Source: JBCCTX01 sp964468435
Lineage (GTDB): Bacteria; Bacteroidota; Bacteroidia; J057
Length of the DNA stretch: 64,000 nt
Direction of reading: 5' to 3'
Assembly (NCBI GenBank): GCA_964468435.1
Contig: CAYXVE010000018.1
Location: forward strand, 14,086 to 78,085
This document shows positions 1 through 8,240 of the stretch, one piece after another (the first letter of the stretch is position 1; every line of letters starts with the position of its first letter). The position numbers and the translations under genes are program-made. The notes under the pieces are model-generated. The model did no database searches. It had not been told where the DNA came from and was given only the letters and a program-made list of their open reading frames with translations.

Positions 1-971
1 TTCTCTTTATCGATGAGATTCACCGTTTCAATAAAGCACAGCAGGATTCGCTCCTTGGGGCAGTGGAAAAGGGGCGTATCACCCTGATAGGTGCTACGAC
101 AGAAAATCCTTCATTTGAAGTTAATGCTGCCTTACTTTCCCGCTGCCAGGTATATGTGCTTTATCCCTTAAATCCCGAAGAAGTAAGATCACTATTGCAA
201 AGAGCTGTGGATAGGGACGAGGTCTTATCCCATTTGGATATTGAATTAAGAGAGACCCGTGCTATCTATCGTATTGCAGGGGGCGATGCCCGCAAAAGTC
301 TTGCGCTGCTAGAGATTTTCATCAATGTGTATCAGGAAAAACAGCCCATAATTTTGACTGATGTGGATCTGGTGAAAGCTGCACAGGAACACATTGCATT
401 ATATGACAAAAGTGGTGAACAGCATTACGATATCATATCTGCATTTATCAAGTCAGTGCGTGGAGGTGATCCCGACGCAGCAATTTATTGGCTGGCCAGG
501 ATGCTGGATGGGGGAGAGGATATCAAGTTTATTGCCCGCAGGTTGATCATTCTTGCGTCAGAAGATATTGGAAATGCCAATCCCAATGGCTTGCTACTTG
601 CCAATGCATGCTTGCAGGCCATCCATGTCATCGGGATGCCCGAAGCAAGGATTATCCTGGCTCAAACCACTACCTATCTGGCTACCTCTGAGAAGAGCAA
701 TGCTGCCTATCTGTCAATCAATGATGCCATGCAGTGGGTAAAGCAGCATCCTGCATATCCTATCCCATTACACCTTCGCAATGCTCCTACCAGACTGATG
801 AAAGATATGGGTTACGGGCAAAATTATAAATATTCACACGATTACGAGGGGAGAGAGGGGAATCAACAATATCTTCCGGATGAAATGAAGGGAAAAACAT
901 TCTATCATCCCAAACTTGTGGGTACTGAGAAGAAAATTCAAAAATTCTTACAGGATAAATGGGGAAGATAA
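1..971 (+). CDS. rarA: Replication-associated recombination protein A, AAA+ ATPase (5' end missing)
   Basis: RarA/MgsA is a clamp-loader-like AAA+ ATPase that acts at stalled replication forks. The frame is open from the left edge (first full codon at base 3), so the N-terminus and Walker A lie outside the window. Visible first is Walker B, LFIDEIHRFNKAQQDSL, then sensor 1 (GATTENPSF) and the arginine-finger region (ALLSRCQVY). The C-terminal half has the family's tetramerisation region, with ASEDIGNANP and a closing segment around YLPDEMKGKTFYHP. It ends normally. About 322 residues are visible, so roughly 100 are missing. Confidence 0.95.
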   Translation, partial: LFIDEIHRFNKAQQDSLLGAVEKGRITLIGATTENPSFEVNAALLSRCQVYVLYPLNPEEVRSLLQRAVDRDEVLSHLDIELRETRAIYRIAGGDARKSLALLEIFINVYQEKQPIILTDVDLVKAAQEHIALYDKSGEQHYDIISAFIKSVRGGDPDAAIYWLARMLDGGEDIKFIARRLIILASEDIGNANPNGLLLANACLQAIHVIGMPEARIILAQTTTYLATSEKSNAAYLSINDAMQWVKQHPAYPIPLHLRNAPTRLMKDMGYGQNYKYSHDYEGREGNQQYLPDEMKGKTFYHPKLVGTEKKIQKFLQDKWGR

Positions 972-1074
972 AAAATGGAAAGAATTTCTTTGAACCTTAG
1001 GCATTAATTTTGCGTAATTCTAAAAAAAGATTGTGTATATTTACAGATAAAACAGCCATAAAATAATATATATT

Positions 1075-1434
1075 ATGAAGAAATTTTTTACAACGATTGC
1101 GCTTTGCCTGGCAGTATTTGTGGCTAGTGCCCAGGCAAATTTTGTGCATAGTGCTGATAAGCAGGGAGATTCCTTCATAGCCGATCTTAACATCTACCCT
1201 AATCCCACCACAAGCGGAAATATATCTATCAAAATTGATCTGAATCAGCAGGAAGAGAATATTACGATCAAGATTTTCAATTTGATAGGTAAAACGGTGT
1301 ATGTTCAGAAAATCACCACCTTTGAGACACAAGTTCAGGAAAATATTAACCTAGGTACCCAACCCAAAGGCATATACATCCTCGAAGTATCTAATGGAGA
1401 GAAGAAAGAAATAAGACGATTATCTTACGTATAG
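1075..1434 (+). CDS. Short secreted protein made almost only of a T9SS type A sorting domain
   Basis: 119 residues. A signal peptide (MKKFFTTIALCLAVFVASAQA) is followed by about 25 residues and then a typical T9SS C-terminal domain: IYPNPTTSG, IKIFNLIGKTVY, PKGIYILEVSNGEKK. Such domains normally sit at the end of large cargo proteins, direct them through the type IX secretion pore and are cleaved at the surface. Here there is almost no cargo. It could be a decoy, a small secreted factor, or a decayed cargo gene, but the frame is intact. A TAATTTTG box at 1005-1012 and a TATATTTA at 1036-1043 lie upstream. Confidence 0.85.
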   Translation: MKKFFTTIALCLAVFVASAQANFVHSADKQGDSFIADLNIYPNPTTSGNISIKIDLNQQEENITIKIFNLIGKTVYVQKITTFETQVQENINLGTQPKGIYILEVSNGEKKEIRRLSYV

Positions 1435-1449
1435 CTTTGAACAGATATG

Positions 1450-1473
1450 AGGAAGTCTTAAAAGTAAATTCCC
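1450..1473 (+). terminator. Hairpin-like 3' element of the T9SS mini-protein gene
   Basis: Sixteen bases after the stop comes AGGAAGTCTTAAAAGT, then AAATTCCC and an A run. GGAA can pair with TTCC, but the stem is weak. The 16-mer recurs exactly at 37358-37373 and with two changes inside the strong terminator at 29109-29152, each time just downstream of a plus-strand gene. Confidence 0.35.
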
Positions 1474-1499
1474 TGAAAAAAACGCAAATTTTGCTTTAT

Positions 1500-2513
1500 T
1501 TATTGAAAGGGTATTAAGGATACACCACGCTGATCAAATTGAATTGCAGGTAAAGGTATTCGAATAATACTGGCCACATTAAATAAAGTATTTAGAAAAC
1601 CCGAACGTGTAGGAATATTACTCAGGTCAATGTCCAGACTTAGATATAATTGTCTGTACTCACGTTTACGTATCTCATCCCAGGGATCTTCGTGATAGCC
1701 GCCGATCATACCTTCTGCCCCATACCCTACAGCCAAGTTGAGCCATTGTGGATATATCTGTTTGAATCGGCCTTCAGGCAAAAATGAATGTACCCTCACA
1801 CTCATCCAAAGTGTTTGTCCATTGTAATCTTTGACGATCCACTCAGCGATATGGGTACCAAAAAGATATTCATATTCTTCTTTCCCAGTATACTCAGAAG
1901 GCCAGTAAAATACTTTTAACTGAATCCGGTTTTCATTCCACAAATGCTGGTTCATGACTGCTAGTCCACTACCCACCAGATTAGCTCCTATATCATATAC
2001 CGAAGCTCCCCATTTTTCTCCGAACCCATCAAAAGCCTCTATACTACTCATAGCCAAAAAGCCGTATAGGCCACCCTGTATCAAAGCTTTTTTCTTGTCC
2101 TGGCCTGACCATCGATAGAGGCTAATCATCCACTTACTGGCATGATATCCTCCTAGAGCGTGCCCCACCTTATCCATCTGCTGCCATTCTCTCGAATCAT
2201 CAAAAAAATGAAAATGTGAAAGTTCTTCATTCGCATACCATACGGTACCTAAGTATAGCGCCGAGAGCGCATATCCGCCCAGTGAAATTCTGTTGACCCA
2301 CTTAATGCGGTTGGTATCCAGTTCGGGGGCATTCTGGTATATCGAAAAGGGGTTGCGAAATTCCTGCTGATAGTGAAATGGGCGCATGACTTTTTGAGTA
2401 TAGCCTACTTCCAGATGGATAGAACAAAAGATCGCCCCTAAAAGCAAGAAGCGGCATATCCTTGCAGATATGCCGCTTGCCACATGTATACTTAGTAATA
2501 TTCGATATATCAT
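1500..2513 (-). CDS. DUF2279 family exported or membrane protein
   Basis: 337 residues with a hydrophobic N-terminal signal-like segment (about residues 15-38). The centre matches the DUF2279/YfiM-like family: DKVGHALGGYHASKW, then SSIEAFDGFGEKWGASVYD and DIGANLVGSGLAV, small hydrophobic segments with conserved His, Glu and Asp. Function is unknown; the pattern suggests an inner-membrane or periplasmic protein. It starts 24 bases after the stop of the tyrosine kinase gene, so it is probably the last gene of the Wza-Wzc transcript. Confidence 0.75.
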   Translation of the reverse strand: MIYRILLSIHVASGISARICRFLLLGAIFCSIHLEVGYTQKVMRPFHYQQEFRNPFSIYQNAPELDTNRIKWVNRISLGGYALSALYLGTVWYANEELSHFHFFDDSREWQQMDKVGHALGGYHASKWMISLYRWSGQDKKKALIQGGLYGFLAMSSIEAFDGFGEKWGASVYDIGANLVGSGLAVMNQHLWNENRIQLKVFYWPSEYTGKEEYEYLFGTHIAEWIVKDYNGQTLWMSVRVHSFLPEGRFKQIYPQWLNLAVGYGAEGMIGGYHEDPWDEIRKREYRQLYLSLDIDLSNIPTRSGFLNTLFNVASIIRIPLPAIQFDQRGVSLIPFQ

Positions 2514-2537
2514 GTCGATATATGACTCTTTATATTG

Positions 2538-4958
2538 TTATGCTACAACCTGTCCCCCAGATTGACCATTCTCGTTTACATTCACCTTTCTTTTCTTCTT
2601 TTTTTCATCATGTCCGTATCCGTATCCATATCCGTATCCATAGCCATAGCCATAGCCATAGCCGTATCCTTTGTTGCCACCTTCAGGAAGTACATCATTG
2701 ATAACGAGACCTACATTAGGCAGCTTGCCAGTGTTATAGAGTTCATTGATGCGCCCCATTGATTTCAGGTGGGTGTATTTATGGCGTACTAGATAAATAG
2801 AGAAGTCTATATATCGCTGCAGGATCATGTAATCAGAAGCCAATACAATAGGAGGAGAGTCCAGGATGATGTGATCATAAATATCTTTGTATACAGAGAT
2901 CAACTCCTCCATACGGTGATTACCGATGACATCTAGCGGATTGTCATTGATAGGTCCCGAAGGGATAATATGCAGATTCTCAACGTGTGAATGCTGCAGA
3001 ATCTGATCTAGTGTATGTTTTCCATCCAGGTAGGAAGAAAGACCATATTCATTCATGAGTCCGAAGCGCTCAGCAACTTTGGGACGGCGAAGGTCAGTAT
3101 CTACCAACAGCACTTTTTTGCCGGATTGTGCCATGACGATGCTAAAATTAGTGGCACAGAAGGTTTTGCCTTCTCCCTGTGTGGAGGAAGTTACACCAAT
3201 TACTTTCTGGTTGGCGTCTGCATTGAGATATTCCAGATTAACTCTTACAGACCGAAAGGATTCAGGCAGAATCGTTCCAGCATTCTTGGAGGTTATCAGA
3301 TCTACACCTTTACGGCCCTTAATGACATAACCCAGGATGGGTATATTGGTGTTTTTATCAATATCTGTTTGAGAAACTACCTTTTCATTGAGGAAGTCAG
3401 AAGTGATGATCAGTACAAATGGGAGTCCTAAACCCAGGATAATAGATACTGCAAAGATGAGCATCTTATTGGGGAATACAAGTCCTAGCTTTCTAGCTCT
3501 GTCGATGACGGTTTTATCTACCGAGTTGGCTTCCAGGTCAATAGCGATCTGTGTTCTTCTATCCAGCAACTGCTTGTGTTTTTCGTCATTGAAGCTAAAC
3601 TGGCGATTAATCTGAGTGAGTATTTTCTCACTTTCGGGGAGCTTGCGCAGCTGACTCTGTGCCTGTCCTATCTGACCCTGAACATTGTCAAAAGTCATTT
3701 TTGCAGTTTCATAGCTTTGCTCTATTGTTCCTTGTATCAGTTGCTTCTGTCTTGCAATCTGAGCTTCTATTCGCTCGCGCTGTGGACTACCTTCTTGTGT
3801 TGAGGCGTATATCTGTTGCTTTTCAATTTCGAGTTGACTCAGTTGTGTCATGTATTGGGTCAACTGAGGGTCATTGGCATTGGCGGTAGTAGGTGCCAGG
3901 ATATCAGAAGATTTATTAAGATTCTCTAACAAATACTTGTAATAATTCACCCTAGCCGAGCTCTCGGATCTTACGGTCTGTAAACCGATCAACTGCCGTG
4001 AAAGCTCTGTGGAAGTAGTGGCAATATCTACCTGACCAGACTGGGAGCGATAAATCTGATATTGTCGCTCAACATTTCTTAGTGTATCCGCAATTTCATT
4101 GAGCTCTTTATCGATCAGTGCCAGGACTTTGCGCTTGGATTCTGTGCGGCGCATTTGCTCGTTTTCTCGGTAAGTTTTCAGCAGCTTATCAAGAAAGAGT
4201 TGTTCCATTTCAATTACAGGACCCGTTGTGGAAGCTTCAACAGTATTGGCTTGGCGGCTGATCTTTTCAACATTGAGTTTTTTCTGATATTGCTCTGCCA
4301 ATGATTCCAGACTATTGATCCTAAATAGGTAATTGGCCGAATTGTATGCCTCAGCATAATCCGTATGAAATTTGATTCGGAAGCTCAGGTAGCGATCTTC
4401 ATAGTCATCACCGATCATCAACTCTTTCTCAAATTGCACAGAAGGTAGCTTGCGTATCATCTCATTTTTTTGGAGATCATAGAGCATTACATCTTCTGCT
4501 TCTCCGTGTATTTTAAACCTGTTATTGCCTAGAAATTCAACATAAATAGGTATCCCGATCAATTGAACATGAGAGGAATCCAGGCTCACCTCAAATGGTG
4601 CATATTTGTATACAGGTTCTTTCTTAAACACTGTTTCTCGGTAGTAAGATATACCAAAATCCAACTGGGAGATTGTTTGCTCAACCAGGCTATAGGATTT
4701 CATGATTGCCACTTCATCCTCAATCTCTACAACACTTTGATTGGTAGGGATCTCGCCGATGATCGTAATATTATCCTGGGTGGCATCATCCAGGAGGATT
4801 CTTGCTCCGACTTTATACACATCATTAACAGTTTTCAGATAAAAGTATGCCAAAAGACCAAACAGTACTACCGAGGCCAAAAAATAGGGCCATTTACTTA
4901 GTATTTTGGTGAGGATCATCCGCAAATCAATCATTTCTGAGGCCATCTCCTGTTTCAT
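2538..4958 (-). CDS. Wzc-type polysaccharide co-polymerase with bacterial tyrosine (BY) kinase domain
   Basis: 806 residues. It controls chain length and export of capsule or exopolysaccharide in the inner membrane through cycles of tyrosine autophosphorylation. Order: TM1 (about 20-42), Wzz-like periplasmic domain with long coiled coil (about 215-450), TM2 (about 505-525), then the cytoplasmic kinase with Walker A (STQGEGKTFCATNF), Walker A' (VLLVDTDLRRP) and Walker B (DHIILDSPP). The tail is a run of nine Gly-Tyr dipeptides followed by a Lys-rich stretch; in this family the C-terminal tyrosine cluster is the autophosphorylation target. It follows the exporter gene by 46 bases. Confidence 0.93.
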   Translation of the reverse strand: MKQEMASEMIDLRMILTKILSKWPYFLASVVLFGLLAYFYLKTVNDVYKVGARILLDDATQDNITIIGEIPTNQSVVEIEDEVAIMKSYSLVEQTISQLDFGISYYRETVFKKEPVYKYAPFEVSLDSSHVQLIGIPIYVEFLGNNRFKIHGEAEDVMLYDLQKNEMIRKLPSVQFEKELMIGDDYEDRYLSFRIKFHTDYAEAYNSANYLFRINSLESLAEQYQKKLNVEKISRQANTVEASTTGPVIEMEQLFLDKLLKTYRENEQMRRTESKRKVLALIDKELNEIADTLRNVERQYQIYRSQSGQVDIATTSTELSRQLIGLQTVRSESSARVNYYKYLLENLNKSSDILAPTTANANDPQLTQYMTQLSQLEIEKQQIYASTQEGSPQRERIEAQIARQKQLIQGTIEQSYETAKMTFDNVQGQIGQAQSQLRKLPESEKILTQINRQFSFNDEKHKQLLDRRTQIAIDLEANSVDKTVIDRARKLGLVFPNKMLIFAVSIILGLGLPFVLIITSDFLNEKVVSQTDIDKNTNIPILGYVIKGRKGVDLITSKNAGTILPESFRSVRVNLEYLNADANQKVIGVTSSTQGEGKTFCATNFSIVMAQSGKKVLLVDTDLRRPKVAERFGLMNEYGLSSYLDGKHTLDQILQHSHVENLHIIPSGPINDNPLDVIGNHRMEELISVYKDIYDHIILDSPPIVLASDYMILQRYIDFSIYLVRHKYTHLKSMGRINELYNTGKLPNVGLVINDVLPEGGNKGYGYGYGYGYGYGYGYGYGHDEKKKKRKVNVNENGQSGGQVVA
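2613..2669 (-). repeat. Hexanucleotide tandem repeat encoding the (Gly-Tyr)9 tail
   Basis: On the minus strand the sequence is a run of GG(A/C)TA(C/T) hexamers, nine in a row, inside the 3' end of the tyrosine kinase gene. Copies differ only at third codon positions. In-frame gain or loss of units would change the number of tail tyrosines without breaking the frame. Confidence 0.9.
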
Positions 4959-5004
4959 AACGCTATAATTTTAAAAATTTAATATGTAAGAAAGAGCAAA
5001 TTCA

Positions 5005-5784
5005 TTAATTATTATTCACAGCATTGTATATCAGTATACCTGTTGACAGGGCACTAATAACAAGTCCGGCAACTGCTACATTGGCTAAATTTGACCGTTG
5101 ACTTTTTAACTCCAATGGTGGAATATATATTGCATCGTTGGGTTGAAGGAAGTAATATTTAGAGTTCAAGACATTAGCATCTGTTATATCCAGTGTTACA
5201 ACCTCAGGTCCGTTGGGTGTTTGGCGTATAAGCCGTATATTCCTTCTGTCAGCAAACAATAGCATGTCCCCTGCCAACGCCAGACCTTCCAACAAAGTTG
5301 CCTGATTGTTGTATATGAAGTAATATCCTGGAGCACCCACTTCTCCTAGAATGGATATCTTAAAGCTGACAAGTGTTACAAATACACTAGGATTAACGAC
5401 CTTGGCTTCCACAAGTCCACGAATCTCATTTTTCAGTTCGTCTACGGTCTTCCCCGATGCTTGTATTTCACCCAGATTGGGAAGTTGTATGAATCCGTCT
5501 TGCCCTACAGTAAATCCATTGACGTATAACCCTGGCTCATTGAACGGATTAAATTGTCCATCGGATTCTTTGTTGAGATACAGTGCATCATCCGCATTTA
5601 AGGCTTTAATACGAATAGATAGCACATCGCCTGGCTGAAGGCGGTAATATTGATTTTTATTTTTATATAGTTGGGGTGTTTGCTTAGAACTACTCAAGTT
5701 TTGGAAATAAACCTGCTCTTGGTTACTTATACAAGAACTGAAGAGTAGTACTGCAAGGATGAAAAGGCAATGTCTTTGGTTCAT
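5005..5784 (-). CDS. Wza-type polysaccharide export lipoprotein (poly_export/SLBB)
   Basis: 259 residues. The signal peptide has a lipobox (LFSSC, Cys about 18). The polysaccharide export domain begins at YRLQPGDVLSIRI, followed by an SLBB-type segment (VSFKISILGEVGAPGYYFI), and there is a hydrophobic C-terminal helix (VAGLVISALSTGILIY), as in outer-membrane Wza-like channels. It is shorter than E. coli Wza (about 380 residues) and has one clear SLBB unit, common in Bacteroidota. It precedes the Wzc-type kinase, its expected partner across the envelope. Confidence 0.9.
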   Translation of the reverse strand: MNQRHCLFILAVLLFSSCISNQEQVYFQNLSSSKQTPQLYKNKNQYYRLQPGDVLSIRIKALNADDALYLNKESDGQFNPFNEPGLYVNGFTVGQDGFIQLPNLGEIQASGKTVDELKNEIRGLVEAKVVNPSVFVTLVSFKISILGEVGAPGYYFIYNNQATLLEGLALAGDMLLFADRRNIRLIRQTPNGPEVVTLDITDANVLNSKYYFLQPNDAIYIPPLELKSQRSNLANVAVAGLVISALSTGILIYNAVNNN

Positions 5785-5961
5785 TTGTAGGTATAGGAAT
5801 TTTTTCTAAAAATAATATTCAGTAGATGCTTAAGTGTTATATTGATTTTAAAGCTAAAACTTCCGTAATGTACCATATCACACCAGATCTTGTTATTTGT
5901 TAAGTTGTGAACGGACAAATTTTTTTGTTGAACTGTAAGCTCAGTGAAATCAATAAATTAA

Positions 5962-7059
5962 TTATTCAACTATTAGGTAGAAGAAAACCTTTGATATTAA
6001 ATACTTTAAAATTTGCTCACTCATCAACTTTACTCCTCTTGAACTTTCCCACCAGTTCTGATTATACAATTTGTGTTGTAGTGCTATCACGCCCGTTTCT
6101 ATATTCTCGCCCAGGGTATATTTGTACATCTCATAACTTCGTCTCGTGTGTGCTGCCTGAGAATAAATATTTACGGAGGAGATAGAGTCGGCTTCCTGGT
6201 GCAACCACTTTGCTACCAGCTTTGCATTGAGATAGGTACGTGAGTTGTCGGACTGTGTCCTCTTGAGTCGTACCATCCTGTCCCTGGGTATACCCATCTC
6301 TTCCAGAATACATGCAGTAAAATCTGTTTGTTCCGTATACTGGAGCTCTTCCGTGTAAATCAGGTTAAAGTTACGAAAACCATAAATAACCGTAGGGTCA
6401 TATGGAATGAATTTTTGATTATTTATTTTAAGATGATAAATCCATGCTTCCCTTTTTTCAGGATATTTCCATATTGTGTAGGCATTGTCCATGGTAACGG
6501 AGACGGTTTCCAGGGGTTTATTACCTGTATGGGTGGGAAAATGATAGTATTTGGATTCATTATCCGTGTATGTGCCTCCCACGACTTGTTGATTGACACG
6601 TATTTCGATATGTCCCCAGTCTCCGGCTACATAGGTGCCAAGGGCTTTGACAGAGATGGTATCACTGATAATGGGATGGTCAGAGGCGAGACTAGGATGA
6701 AATATTAAGGTTGGTGTACGTTGTCTTCCGAGAATGAAGTAGTTGTTATAACGATCTCCACCCACCAGAATAATCTTTGTCCGGGGGGATTGTTTCAGTT
6801 GTCTGGCAATGGTGTTCAGCGCATATGGAGGAATCCATGCTTCTATCACAACAGCATCAGGGTTTTCTACAGGTCGGTTGATCGCCAGAAAATCGTACGC
6901 TTTCACCAGGACTAACCAAAGTAAGACGATCGAAGTCAGTGTGCTTCCCCCCAGCAATAAGGCTAGTCTGCGGGCGAACCTATTAGGGAATAATCTTTTG
7001 ATTCCTATGAAGACCTGGTTTAAAGAAAATGTTTTACGATACTCATCAACTTTCATCAT
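5962..7059 (-). CDS. DUF218 (ElyC/SanA/YdcF-like) membrane protein with inserted CBM60-like domain
   Basis: 365 residues. One TM segment (about 31-54). The DUF218 core is split: the first strand and helix are at about 66-105 (NPDAVVIEAWIPP, KIILVGGDRY) and the rest at about 240-350 (EEMGIPRDRM, SDNSRTYLNAKLVAKWL, NIYSQAAHTRRSYEMY). Between them, about 127-230, is a beta-rich segment (VKALGTYVAGDWGHIEIRVN, KYYHF) resembling Ca-dependent xylan-binding modules (CBM36/60 type). DUF218 proteins act in envelope polysaccharide or lipid-carrier metabolism. Placed 177 bases before the Wza-type gene, so a role in surface glycan handling is inferred. Confidence 0.7.
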   Translation of the reverse strand: MMKVDEYRKTFSLNQVFIGIKRLFPNRFARRLALLLGGSTLTSIVLLWLVLVKAYDFLAINRPVENPDAVVIEAWIPPYALNTIARQLKQSPRTKIILVGGDRYNNYFILGRQRTPTLIFHPSLASDHPIISDTISVKALGTYVAGDWGHIEIRVNQQVVGGTYTDNESKYYHFPTHTGNKPLETVSVTMDNAYTIWKYPEKREAWIYHLKINNQKFIPYDPTVIYGFRNFNLIYTEELQYTEQTDFTACILEEMGIPRDRMVRLKRTQSDNSRTYLNAKLVAKWLHQEADSISSVNIYSQAAHTRRSYEMYKYTLGENIETGVIALQHKLYNQNWWESSRGVKLMSEQILKYLISKVFFYLIVE

Positions 7060-7116
7060 GCAGGGCTAATTTAAGGCTTTTGTGAAAATTAACTGCTATT
7101 ATCTGAGTCAATTACA

Positions 7117-7124
7117 TATATTTG
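7117..7124 (+). promoter_or_regulatory. Candidate -7 promoter box TATATTTG
   Basis: Exact match to the Bacteroidota TAnnTTTG box, eight bases before the ATG at 7133. No clear TTG -33 element is found at the usual 19-20 base spacing. If used, the 5' leader would be only a few bases. Confidence 0.4.
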
Positions 7125-7132
7125 CGCTTGAA

Positions 7133-7393
7133 ATGCGGTATACAAAAAGCAATCAGGAACAATTACATGCCATCTTCAAAAGCCTGAATTTCACCATCCG
7201 CTGTGAACGGGGTAATTTTCATGGTGGGTATTGTCTTGTGAAAGAGCAAAATATTATTATCATTAATAAGTTTTTTCCTTTGGAAAGTAAGATAAATATT
7301 TTGATTGAGATACTGAAAGAGATCGACATCGATCCTGAATTGCTTAGCTCCGAACAATTATCATTTATCGAAAAAGTCACCCAAGCGTCTTGA
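7133..7393 (+). CDS. Small conserved-looking cytosolic protein of unknown function
   Basis: 86 residues from ATG 7133 (MRYTKSNQEQLHAIFKSLNF). A longer frame from 7082 exists, but the TATATTTG box at 7117-7124 and the better N-terminus favour 7133. There is no signal peptide or TM segment; it looks alpha/beta with a GGYCLVKEQNIIIINKF core. Its stop overlaps the TTG start of the MBL hydrolase gene (TTGA), implying translational coupling. I do not recognise a characterised family. Confidence 0.65.
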   Translation: MRYTKSNQEQLHAIFKSLNFTIRCERGNFHGGYCLVKEQNIIIINKFFPLESKINILIEILKEIDIDPELLSSEQLSFIEKVTQAS

Positions 7394-8190
7394 AGTTTAT
7401 ATTTACGGGTACTGGAACATCTCAGGGAGTTCCGGTAATAGGATGTGATTGTGAGGTATGTAAGTCTTCTGATCCCAGAGATAAAAGGCTCAGAACATCC
7501 GGTTTGCTCCAAGTAAACGGAACAAATATTGTCTTTGATACAGGGCCAGATTTCCGTCAGCAGATGCTAAATCACGATGTGAAGGTACTGGATGCTATTG
7601 TATATACACATCAGCACAAAGATCATACAGCAGGATTGGATGATATCAGGGCTTATAACTTTCGCCTTAAGCGAAAGATGCAGATATTTGCTAATGACCT
7701 TACATTAGACCATCTGCGAAAAGAATACTATTACATTTTTGAAAACAGCGACTATCCAGCACTTCCTCAACTGGATATTCACCTGATTGATGGAGACTCA
7801 GACTTTACGGTTGGAAATACCGTTTTTACCCCTATTCCTGTTATGCACGGTAAGCTCCCTGTTTTAGGATACCGGATTGGTAACTTTGCCTATATCACGG
7901 ATACCAGTTACATTCCCCCAGATTCAATTGATAGGCTACAGGGACTTGAAGTACTCGTGCTCGATGCATTGAGAAAGCAGGATCACAGGTCACATTTTAC
8001 GCTGCCCAGAGCCATACAGATGGTACGTCAACTCAAACCCAGACGTGCTTATTTTACACATATTAGCCATATCATGGGCAAGCATAAAGCAGTAGAAACG
8101 GAAGATGTGCCAGAGGGGATGCATCTTGCATATGATGGATTGGAGTTGGAAATAGGGGATAATGCGGACTCAGAAGATCGTAGCTCCTAG
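7390..8190 (+). CDS. MBL-fold metallohydrolase, PhnP-like
   Basis: 266 residues from a TTG start fused to the preceding TGA stop. Metallo-beta-lactamase fold: the N-terminus FTGTGTSQGVPVIGCDCEVC resembles PhnP, with paired Cys before the core, then FDTGPDFRQQ, the metal motif THQHKDHTAG, MHGKLPVLGYR, DTSYIPP and HISHIMGKHKAVE. PhnP-type enzymes are phosphodiesterases acting on cyclic ribose phosphates; no phn operon lies nearby, so the substrate here is unknown. It is widespread in Bacteroidota next to housekeeping genes. Confidence 0.85.
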   Translation: MKFIFTGTGTSQGVPVIGCDCEVCKSSDPRDKRLRTSGLLQVNGTNIVFDTGPDFRQQMLNHDVKVLDAIVYTHQHKDHTAGLDDIRAYNFRLKRKMQIFANDLTLDHLRKEYYYIFENSDYPALPQLDIHLIDGDSDFTVGNTVFTPIPVMHGKLPVLGYRIGNFAYITDTSYIPPDSIDRLQGLEVLVLDALRKQDHRSHFTLPRAIQMVRQLKPRRAYFTHISHIMGKHKAVETEDVPEGMHLAYDGLELEIGDNADSEDRSS

Positions 8191-8240
8191 CACGATGAAT
8201 ACATTTTCTTGTTCTCTTATTACGGTCCACGATCGATGAT

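Noticed and set aside
2535..2762. Plus-strand frames rich in Ser/Val/Ile/His over the Gly-Tyr repeat
   Set aside because: Artefacts of the hexamer repeat read on the other strand.
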